From DASPTB01 sp035623615 (GTDB taxonomy: Bacteria > Actinomycetota > UBA4738): a stretch of 20,310 nt of DNA. How positions within the stretch are numbered: position 1 is the first letter of the stretch; the number at the start of each line of letters is the position of its first letter. The notes beneath the pieces are model-generated. The model saw only the letters and a list, made by a program, of their open reading frames with translations. It made no database searches and was not told the DNA's origin. The DNA is taken from positions 1 to 20,310 of the forward strand of contig DASPTB010000254.1 of NCBI GenBank assembly GCA_035623615.1, written 5' to 3'. A program made the position numbers and the translations under genes. This document shows, piece after piece, positions 7,037-15,462 of the stretch.

Positions 7037-7849
7037 CTACCGACCCTGGCTGTGGTGGTGGTTCGTGCGCCCGTGGCTCGACCCGCCGCGGCCGTGCCCC
7101 GAGCCATCGCCGCCGTGGCCGCGGCTGCCGTGACCATCGGTGTCCGACCCGTGCGAGCCCCGGCCACCGCGGTCGCGGCCGCTGTGGTGGTCGCTCGGGC
7201 GGTGATGGTCGCCTTCACGACCCTTGCCGTCGCGGCCGTGCCGCTGATCTCCTCCGTGCCGGTGTTCGCGCCAGCCCTTGTGGTTCCCGCGCCCCGGCCA
7301 TGTCGCTGCGGGGGTCTTGGTTCTTCCGGGGCCGAGACCGCGCCCTGCCGGAGTGGTGGAGCCCTTGGGTGGAATCGTGGCGTGCGGGGCGGCACCGCCG
7401 TGGTGGTTCGGCACGTGGATGCCGACGTGCGCGAACAACGACGACGCCACGCCCTGCGCCGGCCCCGGCAATGCCCCGGCGAACGCGAGCCCAACGCTCG
7501 CGGCCAGGAAGCCGACGACCAGCGCGCCGACCAGGCGGAGCCGCGGGAGGAACGGGACCGGTCCTCTCCGCGACCCCGCCGGGAGCGTCGGTGGAGGGAC
7601 GGCCACCGAGAGCTCGGATGAGGGGCCCGACGAGATGACGGCGACCATCGACGCGACGACCCGCTCCCGCAGGTCGGCGCCGGACTCCATCACGGACGCC
7701 GACCGCGCGGCGCGGAGGACCGCGACCACGCCCGCGTACTCCACCGGAGCCTCACGAGGCTCCAGGAGCCCCAGGAACATCCTCTCCTCGGTGCGCGCGT
7801 CGACAACCGGATCGAACATCTCGGTGCCTATATCGCGCCAGCGCTTCAT
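7037..7849 (-). CDS. single-pass membrane protein with His/Gly-rich tail, coupled to a sigma factor (putative anti-sigma)
   Basis: This 270-residue protein has three parts. Residues 1-100 are soluble and helical, opening MKRWRDIGTEMFDPVVDART. One membrane helix lies at about 104-124 (LRLVGALVVGFLAASVGLAFA), followed by an ALPGPAQGVASSLFAHVGIHVP segment often seen after the membrane helix in actinobacterial sigma-linked proteins. The last 82 residues (189-270) hold 16 histidines among Gly, Arg, Asp and Ser. The His-rich part should face outside the cytoplasm and could bind metal ions. The ATG overlaps the TGA of the sigma gene (ATGA, 7846-7849), so translation is probably coupled. The N-terminal half lacks the His-Cys-Cys zinc motif of classical ZAS anti-sigma factors, so the anti-sigma role is inferred from gene order and topology. 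Confidence 0.8.
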   Translation of the reverse strand: MKRWRDIGTEMFDPVVDARTEERMFLGLLEPREAPVEYAGVVAVLRAARSASVMESGADLRERVVASMVAVISSGPSSELSVAVPPPTLPAGSRRGPVPFLPRLRLVGALVVGFLAASVGLAFAGALPGPAQGVASSLFAHVGIHVPNHHGGAAPHATIPPKGSTTPAGRGLGPGRTKTPAATWPGRGNHKGWREHRHGGDQRHGRDGKGREGDHHRPSDHHSGRDRGGRGSHGSDTDGHGSRGHGGDGSGHGRGGSSHGRTNHHHSQGR

Positions 7850-8403
7850 GGCGTTACGGCCTCCGCGGAGAGGATCCTGGCCAGACGGGCGAGCGCCCGG
7901 TGCTGGAGCACGCGGACGGTCCCGGGGCGCTTGCCGGTGATCTCGGCGACCTCCTCGGTGTCGAACTGCCCCACGACCCGGAGCAGCACGACTTCCGCCT
8001 GGTCGGGAGGGAGCCGCCGGATGAGGGCGATCGAGGACTCGGTGGAGATTCCCGCCATGGCGTCCGCTTCTGCGTCGCCCGGCTCGAGCCCCGCCTCCAG
8101 ACGCTCGGGCGGCGAAGGGTCGGTCGCCCGGCGCGACCGCTTTCGGCGGAAGTCGATCAGCCGGCGCCGGGCGATGGCGAACACCCATCTGCGGAAATCG
8201 GACTCCGACCCCTGGAAACGGCAGATGCCCCCGGCGACGCTCAGCCAGGCCTCGGAGGCGAGATCCTCCGCGTCGCCGGGCTCCTGGGATCGCAGGTAGC
8301 CAAGGACCGCGGGATTCAAGCTCTCGTACAGCTCGCCCACGGCCCAGGCCGCGCCCGCGCGCGCGGCGTCCACGACGGAATCGAAGTGCTCCCCGAGGCT
8401 CAT
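7846..8403 (-). CDS. RNA polymerase sigma factor, ECF type
   Basis: This 185-residue protein has the two ECF domains. Sigma region 2 spans about 25-92, with DAEDLASEAWLSVAGGICRF and FRRWVFAIARRRLIDFRRKRSRR, the core-binding and -10-recognition helices. Region 4 spans about 124-178, with LIRRLPPDQAEVVLLRVVGQF and EEVAEITGKRPGTVRVLQHRAL, the -35-binding helix-turn-helix. The start was placed at the ATG 8401-8403 because region 2 begins soon after it. A longer reading frame upstream runs into the divergent promoter region. TACTCA lies 8 bases before this ATG on the minus strand, so the transcript may be leaderless. The next gene overlaps by 4 bases and is the likely membrane regulator. Confidence 0.92.
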   Translation of the reverse strand: MSLGEHFDSVVDAARAGAAWAVGELYESLNPAVLGYLRSQEPGDAEDLASEAWLSVAGGICRFQGSESDFRRWVFAIARRRLIDFRRKRSRRATDPSPPERLEAGLEPGDAEADAMAGISTESSIALIRRLPPDQAEVVLLRVVGQFDTEEVAEITGKRPGTVRVLQHRALARLARILSAEAVTP

Positions 8404-8512
8404 GAGGGCTCTGAGTAGGTATCGACGGGCGGCCCACACGCCTAGAGCCGGATCGACTCCGGCGGGCGCGGGCCGGCTCACGGACTCCCACAGATACGGG
8501 CTTCCGACCTGC

Positions 8513-8518
8513 GACCAT
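8513..8518 (+). promoter_or_regulatory. -10 box for leaderless DUF5655-GNAT transcript
   Basis: GACCAT followed by a 7-base spacer leads to the ATG at 8526. It lies in the 122-base divergent region shared with the sigma operon (8404-8525). I found no clear -35 or operator in that region. Confidence 0.4.
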
Positions 8519-8525
8519 CTGCGGG

Positions 8526-9536
8526 ATGAGCCGGCTGTGGACGTGCCCCGATTGCGGACGGACCTTCGCGACCGCACGCCAGTCGCACGCCTGCGGGCGC
8601 TCGGACCTCGCACCCCATCTCGCGGGATCGTCGGAAGCGGTCGTGCAGGCCTTCGAGCGATTCCGCCAAGAGGTGCTCCGGTGCGGCCCCGTCACGATGA
8701 TCCCCGAGAAGACGCGCGTCGCGTTCCACACGCGGATGAGCTTCGCCGTGCTCATCCCCCGGTCGAGGTACCTGCGAGGACATCTCGTCCTTCCCGCGCG
8801 GGTGCGAAGCGCGCGGTTCGACAGGGCCGAACGCGTGGGGCGGCGGACATTCGTCCATTCGTTCCGGATCGACGACGCGGACGAGATCGACGACCGCCTC
8901 TCGACATGGATCGCTGACTCGTACCTCGTTGGGCTGCAACGGCATCTGGAGCACCGCGACCCGCCGCCGGTTCGGTCACGGCGGCTCGACCTCGTGCCGA
9001 TGACACCGGAGGCAATGGTCGCCCTGTTGCGCGGCGATCGCGGCGCCGCGCAGCGGGCGCTCGGAGCGCCGATTCCCGACGAATGGAGGACGACCGAGCT
9101 CGGTCGCGGCGAGTGGGCCGGAGCCGACTGGTCCTGGCTCAGGTTCCGGCTGGCCGAGTACGCGCAGGACCCGGAGGCGATGCAGTGGATGGCGCGGGCG
9201 CTGGTCCGCCGCGGCCGGTGGCCCCGCGTGGTTGGCGACGCCGGGTTCCACGGGCGTCCGGGAGCCGACGGAATCCCCGAGATCGGATACGAGGTCGCCG
9301 CCTCCGAGCGCAGGAAGGGATACGCGACCGAGGCCGCCATGGCCCTCGTCGAGTGGGCCTTCCGCGAGCACGGAGTTGAGCGCGTCCGCGCCTGCGTCGG
9401 ACCCTGGAACGAGGGCTCGCTGCGCGTGGTGAAGGGCCTCGGCTTCCAGAAGATCGGAGTCCGAATGGACGAGGTGGACGGCGAAGAGTTGGTGTTCGAG
9501 CTCTCCCGGCCCACAGCCTTTCGTCCATCTCGCTGA
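8526..9536 (+). CDS. fusion of zinc-finger DUF5655 domain and GNAT acetyltransferase
   Basis: This is a 336-residue soluble protein. Residues 1-145 match DUF5655. The start is a small zinc-binding knuckle (Cys7, Cys10, His21, Cys23 in WTCPDCGRTF and QSHACG), followed by a helix and a sheet ending in VHSFRIDDADEIDDRLSTWI. Residues 150-330 are a RimJ/RimL-type GNAT domain: SRRLDLVPMTPEAM starts it, EIGYEVAASERRKGYATEAA contains the acetyl-CoA loop, and VGPWNEGSLRVVKGLGFQKIG is the usual end with Asn295. The protein probably acetylates an amine, possibly with the DUF5655 part recognising the partner; the substrate is unknown. The ATG at 8526 lies 7 bases past a -10 box and directly precedes the zinc knuckle. 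It is divergent from the sigma factor. Confidence 0.88.
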   Translation: MSRLWTCPDCGRTFATARQSHACGRSDLAPHLAGSSEAVVQAFERFRQEVLRCGPVTMIPEKTRVAFHTRMSFAVLIPRSRYLRGHLVLPARVRSARFDRAERVGRRTFVHSFRIDDADEIDDRLSTWIADSYLVGLQRHLEHRDPPPVRSRRLDLVPMTPEAMVALLRGDRGAAQRALGAPIPDEWRTTELGRGEWAGADWSWLRFRLAEYAQDPEAMQWMARALVRRGRWPRVVGDAGFHGRPGADGIPEIGYEVAASERRKGYATEAAMALVEWAFREHGVERVRACVGPWNEGSLRVVKGLGFQKIGVRMDEVDGEELVFELSRPTAFRPSR

Positions 9537-9556
9537 GCGGGGACGAGGCCGATACC

Positions 9557-11557
9557 ATGAGGGACGAGGTCGGGGCCTTGTCGGCCCGTGCCCTCTTCAT
9601 GCCCATGCGCCCGCGAACCCACACCTTCCCCGCCTCCGTCACCGCCCTCGTGGCCGTCGTGCTGTCGGGCGTGCTGGCCGCGCCGGCGGTGGCGGCGAGC
9701 GGCTCCCCCCGCACGGCGCCGCGGATGCGCTACGCGGTCGCGCTGGACGTCAACGGCAACGACCACATCGACGGGATGCGGGTGGTCTTCGACATGAGGA
9801 TTCGGCACCGGGCAGACACGGACGGAAGCTATCCGTTCTCGATCCAGGGCTACACGGTGACGGGCGTCCTCGCCGCGAGCGGACGGAGCGTGGTCGTGAC
9901 CCTCAAGGAATCGGCCGGGGCGCCGGATATCCATGCGGTCCCGCCCGTCACGTACACACCGACGACCGACGATCCGGTGGTCGGCGCCGACGGCGTGCCG
10001 GCGGTGCGGCAGACCGAGACGGCGATCGTCGCGCTCGACGCCGACGGCGACGGCTACACGGTGGCCGACGGCGACTGCGACGACGCGGATGCCGCCGTGC
10101 ACCCGGGGGCCGTCGACGAGCCCGACCTCGGGCAGATCGACTCGAACTGCGACGGGATCGACGGAACGATCACCGACGCGATCTTCGTCGCCCCGGACGG
10201 AAACGATGCCGCCGCGGGAACCATGACGGCGCCGATGCGAACGATCGACGCGGCGGTCGCCGCCGCCGCTTCGTACGAACCCCCTCGCGACGTCTATGCG
10301 GCGGCTGGGGTCTACGACGAGGGGTCGGGCGTCGTGCTGCGCTCCGGCGTGGGGATCTACGGAGGATACGTGCCCGGCCATTGGAACTTGCGCGGAACCT
10401 CGGCGACGACCGTCATCCGCGGGGCGCCGCAGGCCGCCCTCGCGGACGGTGCCACCGGCGTGACGCTGCAACTGCTGACGCTCGCCGGCGAGCAGGCAAC
10501 GGGACCGGGAGCGGACCGATCCGTCTACGGACTCCGAGAGACCAACGGCTCGCAGGTCTCGCTGCAGAACGTGCGGATCACGGCTGCATCCGCCCGTGCC
10601 GGGTCTCCGGGACAGGCAGGCACGAGCGGTATGCCGGGTCCAGCGGACGCGAGCGCGCTCGCGGGCGATGACGGTGGAGCATCCTCGCCGACGTCGGCGG
10701 TCTGCGCGCGTGGCGCGGCCGGCGCCGCCGGTCAGGGTGCGCCGGGCTACATGGGAGGCGACGGCGGCCGGGGCGGAACCTGCGCCCGTCCCGGCGGCGC
10801 CCCTGGCGAGCCCGGGACGGGCACCGCCCCGGTGACGGCGCAAGGTGGCGCGGGCGGCTCGGCGCTCGTGCAGGGTGACGGCTTCGGCGCCGGTGGCCAG
10901 CCGGGCGCGGTCGGCGCGGCCGGAACGCCGGGCACCGGGGGCGCCGGCGACTTCGAGGCCGCCGGCTCGACGTGGACGGGCGAGCCCGGGACGTACGGAA
11001 CCGGCGGCGCCCCGGGCGCGGGCGGGGGCGGCGGAGGTGGCGGCGCGACCTGGGCGTGCCCGTGCTACCCGACGGCGTATCTCGGCGGTGGTGGCGGCGG
11101 CGGCGGGGCCGGCGGCCTCGGTGGCACCGGCGGCGGCGGAGGAATCGCCGGCGGCGGATCGTTCGCCGTGTATCTGTGGAACTCGTCGGTCACCGTGGCG
11201 GCGAGCACGTTGGTGGCTGGAGACGGCGGCACGGGCGGGCTCGGCGGCGGAGGCGGCGAGGGCGGCGGCGGCGGCGCGGGCGGTCTCGGCGGAACGTCGT
11301 CACTGAAGGACTATGGGATGGGTGGCGCCGGTGGCGCGGGCGGCGGGGGCGGTCCGGGCGGTCCGGGCGGCGGCGGCGCGGGCGGACCCAGCATCGGCGT
11401 CTTCCGCGGCGGGACGTCCTCGGTGACCGTGGACGACTCCACGCTGATTCTGTACGGCGTTCCCGGAGCCGGAGGGCAGGGCGTCGCACCGGGCTCGACG
11501 GGACAGGTGGGCACCATCGAGCCGCCCCTGCCCGCCGGGTCCCCACCGCCCGCCTGA
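9557..11557 (+). CDS. secreted protein with MopE-type calcium motif, DUF1565-like beta-helix and glycine-rich region
   Basis: This 666-residue protein opens with a signal peptide (hydrophobic core about 28-42, likely cleavage after AAPAVA). Residues 161-203 hold a MopE-like putative metal-binding motif (DADGDGYTVADGDCDDADAA, then DSNCDGIDG). Residues 207-345 start IFVAPDGNDAAAGTMTAPMRTI and contain GSGVVLRSGVGIYGGY, as in DUF1565/right-handed beta-helix proteins of cell surfaces. From about 345 to 640 glycine dominates, interrupted by beta-helix-like rungs SSVTVAASTLV and SSVTVDDSTLIL and by Cys-containing pieces such as TWACPCYPTAY. It is likely exported and structural or adhesive; no catalytic residues are visible. 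The start is uncertain: ATG 9557 has a weak GACGAGG 9 bases upstream, and ATG 9599 would give a shorter signal peptide. Confidence 0.82.
   Translation: MRDEVGALSARALFMPMRPRTHTFPASVTALVAVVLSGVLAAPAVAASGSPRTAPRMRYAVALDVNGNDHIDGMRVVFDMRIRHRADTDGSYPFSIQGYTVTGVLAASGRSVVVTLKESAGAPDIHAVPPVTYTPTTDDPVVGADGVPAVRQTETAIVALDADGDGYTVADGDCDDADAAVHPGAVDEPDLGQIDSNCDGIDGTITDAIFVAPDGNDAAAGTMTAPMRTIDAAVAAAASYEPPRDVYAAAGVYDEGSGVVLRSGVGIYGGYVPGHWNLRGTSATTVIRGAPQAALADGATGVTLQLLTLAGEQATGPGADRSVYGLRETNGSQVSLQNVRITAASARAGSPGQAGTSGMPGPADASALAGDDGGASSPTSAVCARGAAGAAGQGAPGYMGGDGGRGGTCARPGGAPGEPGTGTAPVTAQGGAGGSALVQGDGFGAGGQPGAVGAAGTPGTGGAGDFEAAGSTWTGEPGTYGTGGAPGAGGGGGGGGATWACPCYPTAYLGGGGGGGGAGGLGGTGGGGGIAGGGSFAVYLWNSSVTVAASTLVAGDGGTGGLGGGGGEGGGGGAGGLGGTSSLKDYGMGGAGGAGGGGGPGGPGGGGAGGPSIGVFRGGTSSVTVDDSTLILYGVPGAGGQGVAPGSTGQVGTIEPPLPAGSPPPA
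11010..11400 (+). repeat. low-complexity GGC/GGN glycine-coding tract
   Basis: Dense GGC, GGT, GGA and GGG codons encode glycine-rich loops of the secreted protein. The tract is repetitive in composition, without an exact long repeat unit. It is prone to assembly or alignment errors. Confidence 0.6.
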
Positions 11558-11567
11558 CGCGCCAGGG

Positions 11568-11592
11568 CCACCCGGCCCACATCCCGGGGTGG
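11568..11592 (+). terminator. imperfect hairpin after the secreted-protein gene
   Basis: CCACCCGG (11568-11575) can pair with CCGGGGTGG (11584-11592) with one bulged G, 10 bases after the stop codon. It is a candidate terminator without a U-tract. Confidence 0.35.
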
Positions 11593-11626
11593 CGAACGGC
11601 CCGACCACGTGTTTTGGCCTGGGGAG

Positions 11627-11632
11627 TACCCT
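11627..11632 (+). promoter_or_regulatory. -10 box for the STAS gene
   Basis: TACCCT lies 29 bases before the ATG at 11662, giving a short leader that contains GGGAGA (11650-11655) as a ribosome binding site 6 bases before the start. Confidence 0.4.
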
Positions 11633-11661
11633 TGGAGACAGGTCGAAACGGGAGATACGCC

Positions 11662-11997
11662 ATGGAGTTGGTCCAGTTCTCGATCGAACGACGGTCGGAC
11701 ACGGCCGTGCTCAGGGTCCGCGGCTCGCTCGACGCGTATGACTCGGCCGACCTCGAATCGTGGCTGGAACGATTGCTGAACGAGACTGCCGGCCGGCTCG
11801 TCGTGGACCTGAGCGCCGTCGCCTTCGTCGACACCACGAGCGCCGGCGCGCTCACACGGCTGGGCGAGATCCCGGGCGGCCATCAGATCGAGTTGGTCGT
11901 GCAGTCCGCGCAGGTGGCCAGGATGCTCGACGCCCTCGGGCTCACGGATCTGGTTCCGACGACGATCGTACTTCCCTCGGAGAGCATCCCCGCCTGA
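11662..11997 (+). CDS. STAS-domain anti-sigma factor antagonist (SpoIIAA/RsbV-like)
   Basis: This 111-residue single-domain protein has the STAS fold. VLRVRGSLDAYDSADLESWLERLL is the first strand pair plus helix; VVDLSAVAFVDTTSAGALTRL carries the regulatory loop; and VARMLDALGLTDLVPT is the last helix. Aligned with SpoIIAA, the phosphorylated serine of the D-S-S-G motif corresponds to Thr59 in DTTS, which keeps a phosphorylatable residue. Such proteins bind an HPK-like anti-sigma kinase to release a sigma factor. No RsbW-like kinase or SigB/F-type sigma factor is in this window; the nearby ECF factor belongs to a different class. The ATG is supported by GGGAGA. It is convergent with the methyltransferase, with 5 bases between the genes. 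Confidence 0.9.
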   Translation: MELVQFSIERRSDTAVLRVRGSLDAYDSADLESWLERLLNETAGRLVVDLSAVAFVDTTSAGALTRLGEIPGGHQIELVVQSAQVARMLDALGLTDLVPTTIVLPSESIPA

Positions 11998-12002
11998 ACC
12001 GG

Positions 12003-12794
12003 CTACGGGACGTCGAACGCGACGTACCGGATCTCGGTCGTGAGGGAGCGAGACTCCTCCAGCGGTCCCACGTGCTCCGCCGCCCACGCGCGCGTCCGCG
12101 TTCCCGCGCGAAGGAGCGTTTCGGGATCGATACCCCATGTCCACGAGTACAGACCTTCTTCCAGTCGCGCGATGCGCTCCTCGATGGTCTCGTCGTGGCG
12201 CACCACGACCGGCGCCAGGTCTCGTCGGACGCAACCGGCGGCGGCCGCGTACTTCTCCAGCTCGGGCAGGCGGCTTCGCGTCAGGCCCGGCCGCTCGTCG
12301 GACTTGCGTCCCGCCTCAGCGCCGAACCGTTCCTCCACCACCTCCAGCTCGTCGTGCGTTCCCCCGCCGACGTCGACGAGGATGATCGCGTCGGCAGCCA
12401 GAACGCGTAGCAGCTCGTCGAACACGCGCCGCCACTCCGCGATCAGGTGCAGCACGTGCACGCACAGCGCACCGCCGAACGCGTTCTCGCGAAAGGGAAG
12501 TGCCGTCGCGTCCCCCAGCGCGATCGGGAACGGCACCCGGCCGCCGGCTTTGGTCACGAGCCTCGCGACCATCGCGACCGAGATGTCGACGCCGGCCATC
12601 GCCTGTCCGGCGGCGGCCAGCGGAAGCGCGATCCGTCCGGTCCCGACGCCCACTTCGAGGCACCGGCCGCGGTCTGCGACCTCGCCGCGGAGCAGGTCGA
12701 CGATCGCCGTCACGGCGTCCGCCGGCAGGCCCCGCGTCCGGTCGTAGTACTCGGCCGCCCGGTCGAAGGAGATTCGGTCGCGCGCGTCGCTCAC
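12003..12794 (-). CDS. class I SAM-dependent methyltransferase
   Basis: This 263-residue protein opens with FDRAAEYYDRTRGLP, common in the UbiE/Methyltransf_11 group. Motif I is CLEVGVGTGRIALPLA (about 45-60), the acidic residue after strand 2 is Asp70 (AGVDISVAMV), motif II is GDATALPFREN (94-104), and motif III lies in LRVLAADAIILVDVGGG (about 129-145). The C-terminal third (from about 165) is predicted to shape the acceptor site and is not recognisable; the methylated substrate is unknown. The GTG start lies 8 bases after TAAGGT in the leaderless position. It is divergent from the DUF2630 gene across about 170 bases, and convergent with the STAS gene. Confidence 0.9.
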   Translation of the reverse strand: MSDARDRISFDRAAEYYDRTRGLPADAVTAIVDLLRGEVADRGRCLEVGVGTGRIALPLAAAGQAMAGVDISVAMVARLVTKAGGRVPFPIALGDATALPFRENAFGGALCVHVLHLIAEWRRVFDELLRVLAADAIILVDVGGGTHDELEVVEERFGAEAGRKSDERPGLTRSRLPELEKYAAAAGCVRRDLAPVVVRHDETIEERIARLEEGLYSWTWGIDPETLLRAGTRTRAWAAEHVGPLEESRSLTTEIRYVAFDVP

Positions 12795-12802
12795 GGCGTA
12801 TC

Positions 12803-12808
12803 ACCTTA
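12803..12808 (-). promoter_or_regulatory. -10 box for leaderless methyltransferase transcript
   Basis: The minus strand reads TAAGGT, an 8-base spacer, then the GTG start codon. Confidence 0.5.
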
Positions 12809-12851
12809 GCGGCGCCGGAGCGAACGGACGGTTCGCGAAGCGACCCCGGCC

Positions 12852-12863
12852 GGCCGATCGGCC
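12852..12863. promoter_or_regulatory. 12-base perfect palindrome between divergent genes
   Basis: GGCCGATCGGCC lies within a GGCC-rich stretch between the methyltransferase and DUF2630 promoters. It may be an operator, but GC-rich palindromes are frequent by chance in this genome. Confidence 0.25.
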
Positions 12864-12913
12864 AGACCGGCCGCTCCGACGCGGCGGCCGGGACAACGCC
12901 CCGCGGAGCGGAA

Positions 12914-12919
12914 TAGGGT
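12914..12919 (+). promoter_or_regulatory. -10 box for the DUF2630 gene
   Basis: TAGGGT lies 44 bases before the GTG at 12964, giving a leadered transcript. The leader carries a strong ribosome binding site GAAGGAGG (12951-12958) 5 bases before the start, which decides the start codon over an in-frame upstream GTG at 12940. Confidence 0.45.
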
Positions 12920-12963
12920 GCAGGGCGAAGCGGTTTCGGGTGCCGTCGACGAAGGAGGCTGTC

Positions 12964-13206
12964 GTGGAGGACCGGGACGTCATCGACCACATCAACGAGC
13001 TGGCGCACGAGGAGCACGAGCTCTGGACGAAGGAGTCCGCCGACGGAATCTCACCCGCCGAGCGCGAGCGGCTCGATTGGCTCGGAACGCAACTCGATCA
13101 GTGCTGGGACCTCCTGCACCAGCGGCGCGCGCGCCGGAACGCGGGCCTCGATCCCGACGAGGCGAGAGTGCGGGACGAGGACACCGTCGAGGGCTATATC
13201 GGCTGA
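12964..13206 (+). CDS. DUF2630 family protein
   Basis: This 80-residue acidic helical protein matches DUF2630 along its whole length: an INELAHEEHELW opening, RLDWLGTQLDQCWDLLHQRRARRNAG in the middle and a DPDEARVRDEDTVEGYIG end. The block LDQCWDLLRQRRARR is the family hallmark. DUF2630 proteins are small, cytoplasmic, largely actinobacterial, and of unknown function. The first half has heptad-like spacing and could form a coiled-coil hairpin. Start choice rests on the GAAGGAGG motif 5 bases upstream. The stop is 9 bases from that of the convergent GYD gene. Confidence 0.92.
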   Translation: MEDRDVIDHINELAHEEHELWTKESADGISPAERERLDWLGTQLDQCWDLLHQRRARRNAGLDPDEARVRDEDTVEGYIG

Positions 13207-13215
13207 CGCGCGGGG

Positions 13216-13548
13216 TCAGACGCCCGGCGGCGTGTACGACGAGGCGAAGCTCTTCGCCCGGTCCACGATGCCGCCGATCTCCGAGGCTTCGAAGACCTCG
13301 TGGGTTTCGAGGTGGCCGAACGCGCCGGTGCTGCTGACGGCGATGCTGACCGACGCGGCCGACGCGCCGTCCGGAGCCGTCGCGACGACGAACCCGTCCC
13401 ACTGCCCCATCATCCAGTAGTACGCCTCGAGCTTGCCGCCCGCGGTCTCGATCAGCTTGCTGACCACCGCGGCGCGATCGCTCGGCTTGGACATCATTCC
13501 CTGGATGGTCTCGGGCTTCAGAGTGAAGAAGATCGCGTACCTGGCCAT
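13216..13548 (-). CDS. GYD domain-containing protein
   Basis: This 110-residue protein fits the GYD family of small ferredoxin-like alpha/beta proteins. It starts MARYAIFFTLKPETIQGM, followed by PSDRAAVVSKLIETAGGKLEAYYWMMGQWDGFVVATAPD, where MGQWDG replaces the usual MGxYD of the family. The function is unknown. The ATG at 13546-13548 was chosen because AAGGGAGGAG (13551-13560 on the minus strand) lies 2 bases upstream and because homology begins at this Met. A longer in-frame extension upstream crosses the promoter. A well-spaced -35/-10 pair and a small leader hairpin precede it. Confidence 0.9.
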   Translation of the reverse strand: MARYAIFFTLKPETIQGMMSKPSDRAAVVSKLIETAGGKLEAYYWMMGQWDGFVVATAPDGASAASVSIAVSSTGAFGHLETHEVFEASEIGGIVDRAKSFASSYTPPGV

Positions 13549-13573
13549 TGCTCCTCCCTTCCGTGCAAGGGTC

Positions 13574-13588
13574 GGCGAAAGGTTCGCC
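13574..13588 (-). promoter_or_regulatory. small hairpin in the predicted leader of the GYD gene
   Basis: GGCGAA and TTCGCC form a perfect 6-base stem with a 3-base loop, between the -10 box and the ribosome binding site. It may affect mRNA stability or translation. Its position after the promoter makes a terminator for the kinase gene less likely. Confidence 0.35.
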
Positions 13589-13597
13589 GCTGCCCGG

Positions 13598-13627
13598 ACG
13601 CTACGCCCGACGCCGCTCACTTCGCAA
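13598..13627 (-). promoter_or_regulatory. -35/-10 promoter of the GYD gene
   Basis: On the minus strand, TTGCGA (13622-13627) and TAGCGT (13598-13603) are separated by 18 bases. This is the best housekeeping-type promoter in the window. It lies between the kinase stop and the GYD start. Confidence 0.6.
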
Positions 13628-13647
13628 GTGCACGGCGAGGTTGGCGC

Positions 13648-15387
<1,740 letters not shown>

Positions 15388-15431
15388 GTGTGGTGTCGTG
15401 TTCGGGCAAGGGGATCGCGCGACGACGTTTC

Positions 15432-15437
15432 ATTGTA
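15432..15437 (-). promoter_or_regulatory. -10 box for the kinase gene
   Basis: The minus strand reads TACAAT 44 bases before the kinase ATG, giving a leader of roughly 37 bases. No good ribosome binding site is seen before the ATG. Confidence 0.4.
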
Positions 15438-15462
15438 GAGAACGAGCGGCGAAGCGCGACCC

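Noticed and set aside
7037..10843. A 1268-codon open frame on the minus strand
   Set aside because: Only its last 270 codons (7037-7849) look like a protein. The rest runs antisense to the secreted-protein and DUF5655-GNAT genes and gives Arg/Gly/Pro-rich nonsense, as expected for high-GC shadow frames.
11010..11400. CRISPR or tandem-repeat array
   Set aside because: The repetitive look comes from glycine codons; there are no regular repeat-spacer units.
11611..11632. SigB/SigF-type promoter (GTTT...GGGTAY) before the STAS gene
   Set aside because: GTTTT is present, but the -10 side reads GGGGAGTACCC and the spacing does not match the known consensus. I kept only the TACCCT box.
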